Source: an uncultured Clostridia bacterium (GTDB taxonomy: Bacteria; Bacillota; Clostridia; TANB77; CAG-508). Taken from it: DNA of 17,510 nucleotides. The translations under genes and the position numbers were made by a program. The stretch spans positions 1 to 17,510 of the forward strand of contig CARPYP010000033.1 of the NCBI GenBank assembly GCA_949045875.1. The letters run 5' to 3'. The notes below the pieces were generated by a model. The model did no database searches. It was not told the DNA's origin and was given only the letters and a program-made list of their open reading frames with translations. Position 1 is the first letter of the stretch, and each line of letters begins with the position of its first letter. Shown in pieces: positions 1 to 6,156 of the stretch.

Positions 1-140
1 AATTTTTAGGGCTTATGTTTAAAAAATTTTGGGACATTTTCAAAAATCATTGACAGTATTTAAATATTAAATCATCCCTAATACTGGAAATATAACATTT
101 CTATAATATTTTACAATTGTCAATAAAATTAAAATATTCA

Positions 141-169
141 TTGCAAAATGTATTAATTCGTGGTATTAT
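141..169 (+). promoter_or_regulatory. sigma-A-type promoter of serS
   Basis: A -35 box TTGCAA (141-146) and a -10 box TATTAT (164-169) are separated by 17 bases, with a TG just before the -10 box. The start site would fall near 176, giving a leader of only about 25 bases before the serS start. That is too short for a T-box leader. Positions 1-140 hold no gene that I can see. Confidence 0.65.
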
Positions 170-201
170 ATTGTAAACTAAAAGAGAATAGAGGGATATG
201 A

Positions 202-1491
202 ATGATAGATTTAAAATTTTTAAGAGAAAATCCAGAAATAGTAAAAGAAAATATAAAAAAGAAATTTCAAGAACATAAACTAGAACTAGTTGACAAAGTA
301 ATTGAATTAGATAAGAAAAACCGTCAAATAACCATGAAAGATGATGAATTAAGAAACCAGAGAAATACTTTAAGCAATGATATTGGTAAATTAATGCGTG
401 AAGGAAAAAAAGAAGAAGCAGAAAAAATAAAAGAAAAAGTAAAAAAAATAAATGAAGAATTGATTGAAAATGAAAAAAAGGAAGTAGAATATGCAAATAA
501 AGTAAAAGAAATAATGATGAAAATTCCAAACATAATGGATGATTCTGTTCCAATAGGAAAAGATGACAGTGAAAATGTAGAAAACGAAAAGTTTGGAGAA
601 CCAGTAGTTCCCCAATATGACATTCCATATCATGCAGACATAATAGAAAAATTAATGGGACTAGACAAAGAAAGTGCAGGAAGAACAAGTGGAACCGGAT
701 TTTATTATTTAATGGGAGATGTAGCACGACTTCACTCTGCAATGATTGCCTATGCGAGAGACTTCATGATAAATAAAGGCTTTACTTACTGTTTACCTCC
801 ATTCATGATACATTCAGACGTTGTAAACGGAGTAATGTCATTTGAAGAAATGGAAGCCATGATGTATAAAATAGAAGGAGAAGACCTATTTCTAATAGGA
901 ACATCAGAACACTCAATAATAGGAAAATTCAAAGGGCAAATCGTAAAAGAAAAGCAACTACCTATATGTCTAACATCATACTCACCATGCTTCAGAAAAG
1001 AAGGCGGTTCACATGGACTAGAAGAAAGAGGCCTATATAGAGTACATCAATTTGAAAAACAAGAAATGATAGTACTATGCAAACCAGAAGAACATATGGA
1101 ATGGTACAATAAAATGTGGAAATATACAGTAGAATTTTTTAGAAGCTTAGATGTACCAGTAAGAACACTAGAATGTTGTTCAGGGGACTTAGCAGACCTA
1201 AAAGTAAAATCATGTGATGTAGAAGCATGGAGTCCAAGACAACAAAAATACTTTGAGGTTGGAAGTTGTTCAACCTTAGGAGATGCCCAAGCAAGAAGAT
1301 TGGGCATAAGAATGAAGACAGAAAAAGGTAACAAACTAGTATACACACTAAACAACACAGTAGTAGCGAGTCCAAGAGGATTAATAGCAGTAATAGAAAA
1401 CAACTATAAACAAGACGGTTCAGTAAAAATACCAAAAGCACTAGAGCCTTATATGGGTGGACTAGAAGAAATAAAACCAAGACAGAATTAA
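202..1491 (+). CDS. serS: serine--tRNA ligase (SerRS)
   Basis: This class II aminoacyl-tRNA synthetase charges tRNA-Ser with serine in the cytoplasm. The 429-residue product has the normal SerRS length. Residues 1-110 form the charged, helical tRNA-binding arm. The serine-binding TxE position is TSE (234-236), motif 2 carries FRKE (264-267) and the QF of RVHQFEKQE, and the motif 3 arginine is near residue 392 in ASPRG. The start is an ATG with an AGAGGG site six bases upstream. Compared with the common bacterial pattern (PTAEVPLTN, GLIRQHQF, NGSGLAVGR), this protein reads GTSEHSIIG, GLYRVHQF and NNTVVASPRG, which is nearer to the archaeal or second-copy bacterial type. That comparison is from memory. 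A palindromic repeat begins two bases after the stop. Confidence 0.95.
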   Translation: MIDLKFLRENPEIVKENIKKKFQEHKLELVDKVIELDKKNRQITMKDDELRNQRNTLSNDIGKLMREGKKEEAEKIKEKVKKINEELIENEKKEVEYANKVKEIMMKIPNIMDDSVPIGKDDSENVENEKFGEPVVPQYDIPYHADIIEKLMGLDKESAGRTSGTGFYYLMGDVARLHSAMIAYARDFMINKGFTYCLPPFMIHSDVVNGVMSFEEMEAMMYKIEGEDLFLIGTSEHSIIGKFKGQIVKEKQLPICLTSYSPCFRKEGGSHGLEERGLYRVHQFEKQEMIVLCKPEEHMEWYNKMWKYTVEFFRSLDVPVRTLECCSGDLADLKVKSCDVEAWSPRQQKYFEVGSCSTLGDAQARRLGIRMKTEKGNKLVYTLNNTVVASPRGLIAVIENNYKQDGSVKIPKALEPYMGGLEEIKPRQN

Positions 1492-1492
1492 A

Positions 1493-1518
1493 TATAGGGG
1501 CGGCTCTTTGGGCGTCCG
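1493..1518. repeat. TAGGGGC palindromic repeat, single unit
   Basis: This unit starts TATAGGGGCGGC, has a CTTTGGG core and ends GGCGTCCG. It belongs to the same family as units at 5989, 8252, 12882, 12995, 15407 and 15521. It lies directly behind the serS stop codon. Its GC-rich composition stands out sharply from the flanking DNA. Confidence 0.7.
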
Positions 1519-1580
1519 TTGGAACAAAATGATTACATAGAATTTATGAGAAAAGATAGAGAACTAATAAGGAGCAAATT

Positions 1581-2168
1581 ATGATAATAAAAAATCCCAA
1601 ATTTGAAATATCAGCAGTAAGTCCAAAGCAATATCCAAAAAATTATTTACCAGAAATAGTACTTGCTGGTAAATCAAATGTTGGTAAATCCTCATTTATA
1701 AATACATTAATAAACAGAAAAAATTTAGCAAGGACAAGCTCTGCACCAGGTAAAACAAGGCAAATAAACTTTTATAATATGGACGATTTATTTTACTTTG
1801 TTGACTTACCAGGATACGGATATAGTAAAATGTCAAAGGAAGAACAGTTAAGAGTAGGTCAATTTATTGAAAAATATTTATCAATAAGAGAAAATATAAA
1901 ACTAATAATTTTAATATTAGACATAAGGCATAAACCAACAGAAGATGATAAATTAATGTATAATTATATAAAAAGCACAAACATACCATTTATAATAGTT
2001 GCCAATAAAGCAGACAAAATAGCAATAACAAAAGTAGATGAAGCAGTAGAAGAAATAAAAAGAGAACTAAAAATAATAGCAGGAACAGTAATAATGCCAT
2101 TTTCATCAGAGAGAAAAATTTATTCAGAAAAAACATGGGAAGAAATTAGAAATATAATTATAGAATAA
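1581..2168 (+). CDS. engB: ribosome biogenesis GTP-binding protein EngB (YihA/YsxC)
   Basis: EngB is a small Era-like GTPase needed for assembly of the large ribosomal subunit. The 195-residue length is normal for the family. The G1 loop GKSNVGKS is at residues 30-37, with the switch I threonine near 59 in PGKTRQ. G3 DLPG is at 75-78, G4 NKAD at 142-145 and G5 SSE at 175-177. The ATG start has AAGGAG about seven bases upstream. The gene follows serS by 89 bases, most of which are taken by a palindromic repeat. A DUF4364 gene follows 24 bases after its stop, so the two are probably co-transcribed. Confidence 0.95.
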   Translation: MIIKNPKFEISAVSPKQYPKNYLPEIVLAGKSNVGKSSFINTLINRKNLARTSSAPGKTRQINFYNMDDLFYFVDLPGYGYSKMSKEEQLRVGQFIEKYLSIRENIKLIILILDIRHKPTEDDKLMYNYIKSTNIPFIIVANKADKIAITKVDEAVEEIKRELKIIAGTVIMPFSSERKIYSEKTWEEIRNIIIE

Positions 2169-2192
2169 ATCTTGAAAAATGGAGGGAAGAAG

Positions 2193-2726
2193 ATGAAACT
2201 AAATACTGACAAAGAAGAACTAGCAGAAAACAAAGTTTTAATATTATACATATTATCAAAAATAAATAGAACTGTAACGAACTCTGAGCTATTAGAACTA
2301 GTACAATCAATAGAAGAAATAAACTACTTTTACTTTCAACAATTTTTAATAGATTTAAAAGAAAATAGATATCTATTAGAATATGAGGAAGAAAAGAAAA
2401 AATATTATGTAATAACAAATTCTGGTAGAGAAACAGTAAAACTCACGATAGATATGTTACCGGGAGCAATAAAAGACAAAGTAGACGAAACTTTAAAAAA
2501 TACAATGAAGAAAATAGAAAATGAAGAAGCGGTATATGCAGACTTCTTTCCAAGTAAAGAAGATGAAATAATGATAAAATGTGGAATAAAAGAAAGCAAC
2601 AAAAAGATATTTGAAGTACAAGTATTTTCAAGTAGCAGAGATAACACAATAAAAATAATAGAAAATTGGAAAAAGAACGCAACAACAATATACCCTAGAA
2701 TTGTAGAAATGCTAAATAGAGGTTAG
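2193..2726 (+). CDS. DUF4364 family protein, winged-helix-like
   Basis: The product has 177 residues and resembles the DUF4364 family found across Clostridia, whose role is unknown. The first 90 or so residues read as a helix-rich winged-helix domain ending in a short hairpin (KYYVITNSGRE). The C-terminal half is mixed alpha/beta. An in-frame TTG at 2172 would add seven residues, but it lies upstream of the GGAGGG ribosome site (2181-2186). The ATG at 2193, six bases behind that site, is therefore the better start. The stop codon lies inside the 5' arm of a terminator hairpin. The family assignment is by recall of its characteristic pattern, so moderately sure. Confidence 0.8.
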   Translation: MKLNTDKEELAENKVLILYILSKINRTVTNSELLELVQSIEEINYFYFQQFLIDLKENRYLLEYEEEKKKYYVITNSGRETVKLTIDMLPGAIKDKVDETLKNTMKKIENEEAVYADFFPSKEDEIMIKCGIKESNKKIFEVQVFSSSRDNTIKIIENWKKNATTIYPRIVEMLNRG

Positions 2727-2760
2727 ATTTAGATAATAGAAATTCTAAATCTAACCTTTA
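2721..2760. terminator. bidirectional hairpin terminator between convergent genes
   Basis: Perfect 13-bp arms at 2721-2733 (GGTTAGATTTAGA) and 2744-2756 (TCTAAATCTAACC) enclose a 10-base loop. The DUF4364 stop codon lies in the first arm and the convergent minus-strand gene ends at 2769. The trailing T-tract is short on both sides, so efficiency is uncertain. Confidence 0.7.
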
Positions 2761-2768
2761 AATATAAT

Positions 2769-3203
2769 TTATAGATATTCTTTAAGTTTTGTAACAGTAT
2801 TTTCTTGAAGAGTAACAAAATCATTTAAAGTTTGTTTAATATTTGTTTCAACAGAGGGATTATTATTAAGAAGACGTCTACCCTCAATAATACCCATAGT
2901 ATTACCTTGAATTAACAATTCAGAAATTTTAGAAGGACTTTTATCATTAATAGTATTCATCTGAACACCCATCCAAGTCATCATATCATTCTTAAAATTA
3001 GAATTAGCTGGAACCTCACCATAATCATTATACAAATCTGTAACACGAGTCAAAATATCCTCGTATTGATTATATTGGGTACTCAACTCTCTTTTAAAGC
3101 CATCATCTGTAACCTTATCAGACACATAAGAAAGGGCATTTATTCCCATTTGAGCGCCTTTATGCAACTCCTTTAAAACTTTTAAATTTGGGTTATTATC
3201 CAT
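2769..3203 (-). CDS. small all-helical protein, possibly ferritin-like / spore-coat associated
   Basis: This is a 144-residue protein with no signal peptide and no membrane segment. It is strongly helical throughout, with an N-terminal KVLKELHKGAQMGINALSYV helix and a C-terminal QTLNDFVTLQENTVTKLKEYL helix. The overall pattern fits a four-helix bundle and resembles short ferritin-like or DUF2383-like proteins of spore-forming Clostridia. I do not see a convincing set of ExxH metal ligands, so no catalytic role is claimed. The start ATG has AGAAAGGAATG upstream. A possible 27-codon ORF (3182-3265, minus) overlaps the start and could be a leader peptide. The gene converges on the DUF4364 gene. 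Confidence 0.7.
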   Translation of the reverse strand: MDNNPNLKVLKELHKGAQMGINALSYVSDKVTDDGFKRELSTQYNQYEDILTRVTDLYNDYGEVPANSNFKNDMMTWMGVQMNTINDKSPSKISELLIQGNTMGIIEGRRLLNNNPSVETNIKQTLNDFVTLQENTVTKLKEYL

Positions 3204-3265
3204 TTACAATCATTCCTTTCTAAAGCAGGCATAAAATCATCATTGAAAAATCTCTTTTCAATCAT
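3182..3265 (-). CDS. possible 27-residue leader peptide overlapping the next start
   Basis: On the minus strand an ATG directly follows GGAGGT and opens a 27-codon frame that begins MIEKRFFNDDFMPALERN. It ends 22 bases inside the downstream 144-residue gene, in a different frame. The spacing between GGAGG and the ATG is too short to be ideal. The arrangement is compatible with translational coupling, but it may be chance in such AT-rich DNA. Confidence 0.22.
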   Translation of the reverse strand: MIEKRFFNDDFMPALERNDCKWIITQI

Positions 3266-3336
3266 ACCTCCAGAATATTTAATAAATATATTATAAGCAA
3301 AAGATAAAAAAATATACGAAATTTTAATATTAAATG

Positions 3337-3398
3337 TCTGACTATAAACAGATTTCACCGATATTATTTCTGACAGGATAAAAGAAAAGTTTAAATAG
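3337..3398 (+). pseudogene. remnant of a coding 3' end, copy 1 (frameshifted)
   Basis: TCTGACTATAAACAG followed by a one-base loss and TTCACCGATATT reads as SDYKQ, a frameshift, then FTDIISDRIKEKFK and a TAG stop. The same stretch recurs at 4859-4921 without the frameshift, as SDYKQIFTDIASDRIREEFK and TAA. The substitutions between the two (for example R/K and E/K) look protein-preserving. I do not recognise the parent protein. No longer open frame joins it upstream. Confidence 0.5.
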
Positions 3399-3473
3399 GA
3401 ACAAAACTTCGAGAAAGCATTAAAAGGTGATTGTAAATATGATATAAACTGGAAAACATTAAATTTGTTAGAT

Positions 3474-3502
3474 TTGCAAAATACAAAAAAATGTGATATA
3501 TT
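3474..3502 (+). promoter_or_regulatory. promoter of the SUMF1-like gene
   Basis: TTGCAA (3474-3479) and TATATT (3497-3502) are 17 bases apart. The predicted transcription start, near 3509, coincides with the left arm of an inverted repeat. The wider gap 3204-3567 otherwise holds the promoter side of the minus-strand gene and a decayed coding fragment (3337-3398). Confidence 0.55.
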
Positions 3503-3508
3503 AACATA

Positions 3509-3528
3509 ATAACGTTAAATTACGTTAT
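3509..3528. promoter_or_regulatory. candidate operator, inverted repeat at the start site
   Basis: ATAACGT (3509-3515) and ACGTTAT (3522-3528) form a perfect 7-bp inverted repeat around a 6-base spacer. It begins seven bases after the -10 box of the SUMF1-like gene. This position and form suit a dimeric repressor. There is no T-tract that would make it a terminator. Confidence 0.45.
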
Positions 3529-3567
3529 GCAGAAACCATTATAAGATTTATAAGGAGGAATAACAAA

Positions 3568-4644
3568 ATGAAAGAACTGTGCAACGAATTTGTCTTTTGG
3601 GATGAAAGAGGAGTAATATTTGAGGTAAAAGCAGCAAAAGGAAAGCTCCTTGAAATTTCAATTGGAGCAGATGGTAAGGGAAGTATGAAAGAAGTATCTG
3701 TCGTTGATGATACCAATTTAGAACTCCCATCAATATCAGCAGGGGAATATGCAGAGGTTTTATCTATGTATACTGATAAGGATGGAAACAAAGCTGTCGT
3801 TCCACAAGGATGGACAGTATCTGGAGTAGCAAGTGAGAATGTAATTTGGGGCAAAGATATTGGACTGGTTATTTATTACATCCCAAAGGAGAAAGTAAGT
3901 GGTATTGACTGGAAAAATAAGTCTAAAGTCAATGGACTTATGAAGACCTATGATCAGTTAGTATGGATCCCTATCAATATGCTATCAGATACAAGTACAC
4001 TTGATGGAATTCATTTCAACGAAAAATTCGGAAGAATGAATTATCGGAATGAGGAATTTTCAGAAAGTGAATATAATGAGCCATTAGTAGGAGAACTGCT
4101 TGGAACGAAGAAAAGTATTGATACATATGGAGGATGTTATATTACTCGATATAAGGTTTCAAAAGACAAAAAGACTGGAGAACCGAGATCTATAAAAGGT
4201 GCATATCCTTGGGCAGAGATTGACTTTCAAACTGCAAAAAATGTTGCAGCTACTATGTCAAAGAGTGAAAATCTCATTAGCCATTTGACGTATGGAGCTG
4301 AATATGATACGAGAATTAAATGGACAATTGAGACAGGAACAGTAACTAGAAGAGATATTGCAGAAGACTCGACGAGGTTGGGTAACTATCATAATAACAA
4401 AGAATATCCGAATAAGATAGTAAAAACTGGTGAAGATGGCTGCATAAATATGATTTATGGATTGACTGGTAATATGGACGAATGGACACAAGAAAGCAAA
4501 AATTCACATCGTGTTATCCGTGGTGGATTTTATTATAATGCAGGGTTCGATTTTCCTGCTGCCTGTCGAAATCAATTAGATCCGAAAGACTGCTACTATG
4601 TGACTGGTTTTCGTGCCACGTTTATATTAAAAGTTGCTATCTGA
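3568..4644 (+). CDS. SUMF1/FGE-sulfatase (C-type-lectin fold) domain protein
   Basis: The 358-residue protein has no signal peptide and no membrane helix. The middle segment reads VPQGWTVSGVASEN, then a hydrophobic GLVIYYIPKEK and LVWIPINML, the entry pattern of SUMF1-like domains in phage and gut-Clostridia surface proteins. The fold continues through GGCYITRYKVS (about residue 190) and a PWAEIDFQTAKNVAATM helix. It closes with GNMDEWTQ, RGGFYYNAG and GFRATFILKV at the C-terminus. The catalytic cysteine pair of true formylglycine-generating enzymes is not evident, so a binding role is more likely than oxidation. The C-terminal RGG...GFR layout matches the variable region of diversity-generating-retroelement targets. 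AAGGAGG lies nine bases before the ATG. Codons such as CCG, CGA, CGT and GTC are commoner here than in neighbouring genes, which suggests acquisition by transfer. Confidence 0.8.
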   Translation: MKELCNEFVFWDERGVIFEVKAAKGKLLEISIGADGKGSMKEVSVVDDTNLELPSISAGEYAEVLSMYTDKDGNKAVVPQGWTVSGVASENVIWGKDIGLVIYYIPKEKVSGIDWKNKSKVNGLMKTYDQLVWIPINMLSDTSTLDGIHFNEKFGRMNYRNEEFSESEYNEPLVGELLGTKKSIDTYGGCYITRYKVSKDKKTGEPRSIKGAYPWAEIDFQTAKNVAATMSKSENLISHLTYGAEYDTRIKWTIETGTVTRRDIAEDSTRLGNYHNNKEYPNKIVKTGEDGCINMIYGLTGNMDEWTQESKNSHRVIRGGFYYNAGFDFPAACRNQLDPKDCYYVTGFRATFILKVAI

Positions 4645-4689
4645 CACTGTAAAAGTGATTTAATCTTATCATATCCAAGCACAGACAGA

Positions 4690-4730
4690 GGGGGAGAACT
4701 TTGAGATTTCAGAGTTCCTCCTTCTTTTTT
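4690..4730 (+). terminator. Rho-independent terminator of the SUMF1-like gene
   Basis: A GC-rich stem runs from GGGGGAGAACTTTGA (with one bulged A) across a GATT loop to TCAGAGTTCCTCC. It is followed by a CTTCTTTTTT tract at 4721-4730. It lies about 45 bases after the stop codon. Confidence 0.75.
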
Positions 4731-4738
4731 ATATTCTT

Positions 4739-4769
4739 AGGAAAGTAATCACGGAGTGGTTACTTTCCT
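4739..4769. repeat. 14-bp hairpin, extendable outward
   Basis: AGGAAAGTAATCAC (4739-4752) and GTGGTTACTTTCCT (4756-4769) pair over 14 positions, one of them G-T, around a GGA loop. Pairing continues outward with one mismatch (TTCTT against AGAAG). No T-tract follows on the plus strand. Confidence 0.6.
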
Positions 4770-4795
4770 TAGAAGATAATTATGCGGATTATTAA

Positions 4796-4827
4796 AATTG
4801 CTTTGCGGTTTCCACCGCTTAGCAATT
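4796..4827. repeat. interrupted hairpin before a T-run
   Basis: AATTGCT (4796-4802) pairs with AGCAATT (4821-4827), and inner GCGG pairs with CCGC around TTTCCA, with two T-T mismatches between. A run of seven Ts follows at about 4839-4845, so it could act as a second, weaker terminator. Confidence 0.45.
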
Positions 4828-4858
4828 CTTAAAATTCGTTTTTTTAATAGGAGTTGAG

Positions 4859-4921
4859 TCTGACTATAAACAGATATTCACCGATATTGCTTCCGATAGA
4901 ATACGAGAAGAATTTAAATAA
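4859..4921 (+). pseudogene. remnant of a coding 3' end, copy 2
   Basis: This in-frame stretch reads SDYKQIFTDIASDRIREEFK and ends in TAA at 4919-4921. It matches the fragment at 3337-3398. It is open upstream only to a TAG at 4820-4822, with no usable start. It overlaps, in another frame, the 5' extension of the DUF4258 ORF, which argues that translation of DUF4258 does not begin here but at 4986. Confidence 0.5.
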
Positions 4922-4936
4922 AAGTTATAAAAAGAA

Positions 4937-4966
4937 TTGCATAAATCAGCTATTTTATGCTAAAAT
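4937..4966 (+). promoter_or_regulatory. extended -10 promoter of the DUF4258/zinc-finger pair
   Basis: TTGCAT (4937-4942) and TAAAAT (4961-4966) are 18 bases apart, with the TG of an extended -10 element at 4958-4959. The predicted start, near 4973, falls almost on the ribosome-binding site, so the leader would be very short. Confidence 0.6.
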
Positions 4967-4985
4967 AAATGAGGAGGAGAAAAAA

Positions 4986-5312
4986 TTGAGTGAAGATCTA
5001 TTAAAAATAGAAATTATAAAAGAATATATAGCAAATAGAAAAGTAGATTGGACAAAGCATTGTTTAAATAGACTAAATCAAAGAAATATACAAATATCTG
5101 ATGTAAAGATAGCAATTAATAATGGGAAAATAATAGAGTATTATTATGATGATTATCCATATCCAAGTTGCTTAATACTAGGGTATGACATAGATAATAA
5201 GATAATACATATAGTATGTGGAATGAGTGAAGATAAAGTTCATATGATAACTGCATATTATCCAGATGCTAACAGATGGGAAGATGATATGAGAACAAGG
5301 AGGGAAAAATAA
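4986..5312 (+). CDS. DUF4258 domain protein, putative toxin of a toxin-antitoxin-like pair
   Basis: The 108-residue product contains the DUF4258 pattern: an N-terminal helix with DWTKHCLNRLNQRNI, then DVKIAINNGKIIEYY, a PYPSCLILGYD strand, IIHIVCGM and a closing HMITAYYPDANRWEDD. DUF4258 is generally placed near RelE/MqsR-like folds and is often encoded just before a YgiT-type zinc finger, as here. The toxin role is inferred from that arrangement. A TTG at 4854 would give 152 residues, but its ribosome site is too close. The TTG at 4986 has GGAGGAG about six bases upstream, an extended -10 promoter before it, and gives a normal length. The stop overlaps the next ATG by one base (TAATG). Confidence 0.8.
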   Translation: MSEDLLKIEIIKEYIANRKVDWTKHCLNRLNQRNIQISDVKIAINNGKIIEYYYDDYPYPSCLILGYDIDNKIIHIVCGMSEDKVHMITAYYPDANRWEDDMRTRREK

Positions 5313-5542
5313 TGAATTGTTTTATATGTAAAGGAAATTTAGAAGAAAAAAAAGTAAACTATGTAGTTGATTTAGAAGATACAATTATTATTATTAAAGG
5401 TGTTCCAGCAAGAGTATGTACTCAATGTGGAGAACAATACTTTGACGATGAAATAGCAGAAAATATAGAAAGAATTGTAAATCAATTAAAGCAATTAGCA
5501 ACAGAAATAACGATTGTAAATTATAAAGAAAAAGTTGCATAA
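5312..5542 (+). CDS. YgiT-type (MqsA N-terminal-like) zinc-finger protein, putative antitoxin
   Basis: The 76-residue product has two zinc-binding CxxC pairs, CFIC near residue 3 and CTQC near residue 36, separated by a beta-rich segment (VNYVVDLEDTIIIIKGVPARV). This is the YgiT-type finger that forms the N-terminal half of MqsA antitoxins. A C-terminal helix (DEIAENIERIVNQLKQLA) follows, but there is no helix-turn-helix domain, so autoregulation by the MqsA mechanism is not supported from this protein alone. AAGGAGGG lies a few bases upstream. The start overlaps the DUF4258 stop, so the pair is translationally coupled. Either gene order and pairing or binding assays would be needed to prove antitoxin function. 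Confidence 0.8.
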   Translation: MNCFICKGNLEEKKVNYVVDLEDTIIIIKGVPARVCTQCGEQYFDDEIAENIERIVNQLKQLATEITIVNYKEKVA

Positions 5543-5622
5543 AAAAACACCACCTACGGCACATTTGTACTTTCAGTAATTCAATAAAATAATAGCGAAA
5601 AATTACGTAAAAGTAAATAGTT

Positions 5623-5670
5623 AAAAAGTTCTAAAATTTCATTAAATATATTGAAATTTTAGAACTTTTT
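5623..5670. terminator. strong bidirectional terminator after the DUF4258/zinc-finger pair
   Basis: Perfect 19-bp arms at 5623-5641 (AAAAAGTTCTAAAATTTCA) and 5652-5670 enclose a 10-base loop. The arm itself ends in TTTTT on either strand, so it can stop transcription in both directions. Confidence 0.8.
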
Positions 5671-5695
5671 ATGTGTAAAGATAGAAAATGAAAAA

Positions 5696-6028
5696 TTGAA
5701 TGATAGGTTCATGCAATACAATCCCAAAACTCCAGAGGAGAAGAGAGTAAAGACCAGTATAATCAAGGCAAAGGAAATAGGAATGAGAAATAATAGCGTT
5801 TTAAATGAATTGTCGTTAGATAAATATAGGATAGCATTACAAAGAGCAATAGACATATATCGTACAAAAGGTTATGACGAAGAATGGATTGCAAAAAGAA
5901 TAAAATCAATTCAAGAAAGAAAAAAGTTATATCCAGTAAAAGAAAATAGCAATAAAAAAATAAAAATTACCAAAGTTATAAAAAGTGATGTAGGGGCGCA
6001 CAGTGTGCGTCCGTGTGACATGATATGA
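5696..6028 (+). CDS. short helical ORF, probably a truncated gene
   Basis: The frame is open from 5663, begins with a possible TTG at 5696 (or ATG at 5711) and has no clear ribosome-binding site. It encodes about 110 mostly helical, charged residues, including KAKEIGMRNNSVLNELSLDK and IDIYRTKGYDEEWIAKRIKS. The latter faintly recalls the C-terminal helical part of BRO/DinD-like phage proteins (YK..GYS.EWI..R...I..RK), so a decayed prophage gene is possible but unproven. The last eleven codons (VGAHSVRPCDM and the isoleucine before TGA) come from a palindromic repeat inserted at 5989-6013 and the bases after it. The original C-terminus is therefore probably lost. Confidence 0.4.
   Translation: MNDRFMQYNPKTPEEKRVKTSIIKAKEIGMRNNSVLNELSLDKYRIALQRAIDIYRTKGYDEEWIAKRIKSIQERKKLYPVKENSNKKIKITKVIKSDVGAHSVRPCDMI
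5989..6013. repeat. TGTAGGGGC palindromic repeat inside an ORF
   Basis: This unit has TGTAGGGG, a CGCACAGTGTGCG core with perfect dyad symmetry around one base, and GTCCG at the end. It is identical over 25 bases to the unit at 15407-15431. It supplies the final codons VGAHSVRP of the ORF at 5696-6028. Confidence 0.8.
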
Positions 6029-6057
6029 TGTTTATCTAATAATTTCCCTCCAATAAA

Positions 6058-6087
6058 TTAACATAAAAACTATAATATGCATAAAAT
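6058..6087 (+). promoter_or_regulatory. possible promoter of murA
   Basis: TTAACA (6058-6063) and TAAAAT (6082-6087) are 18 bases apart. A second -10-like TATAAT lies at 6071-6076 without a good -35 partner. AAGGAGG follows at about 6096-6102, nine bases before the ATG at 6111. Confidence 0.4.
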
Positions 6088-6110
6088 ATGAACATAAGGA
6101 GGTAAAATAA

Positions 6111-6156
6111 ATGGGGAAATATATAATTCAAGGTCGGAAATAGGCTTTCAGGAGAA
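6111..6156 (+). other. murA: frame-shifted 5' end of murA
   Basis: The well-spaced AAGGAGG and ATG at 6111 start the typical MurA N-terminus MGKYIIQG, but the frame then reads RK and stops at TAG 6141-6143. Removing the single C at 6135 restores GGNRLSGE and joins it without a gap to the ATG at 6157 and the rest of MurA. The natural 418-residue protein is therefore split by a one-base insertion, or the assembly has an error here. Confidence 0.85.

Noticed and set aside
1..201. T-box leader before serS
   Set aside because: The promoter at 141-169 leaves only about 25 bases of leader, and no T-box sequence is seen.
3568..4644. True formylglycine-generating (sulfatase-modifying) enzyme
   Set aside because: No sulfatase lies nearby and the catalytic cysteine pair is not evident; only the fold is supported.
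4854..4985. Extra N-terminal 44 codons of the DUF4258 gene from a TTG at 4854
   Set aside because: The stretch holds the promoter and a decayed coding fragment in another frame, and the TTG at 4986 has the better ribosome site and gives a normal length.
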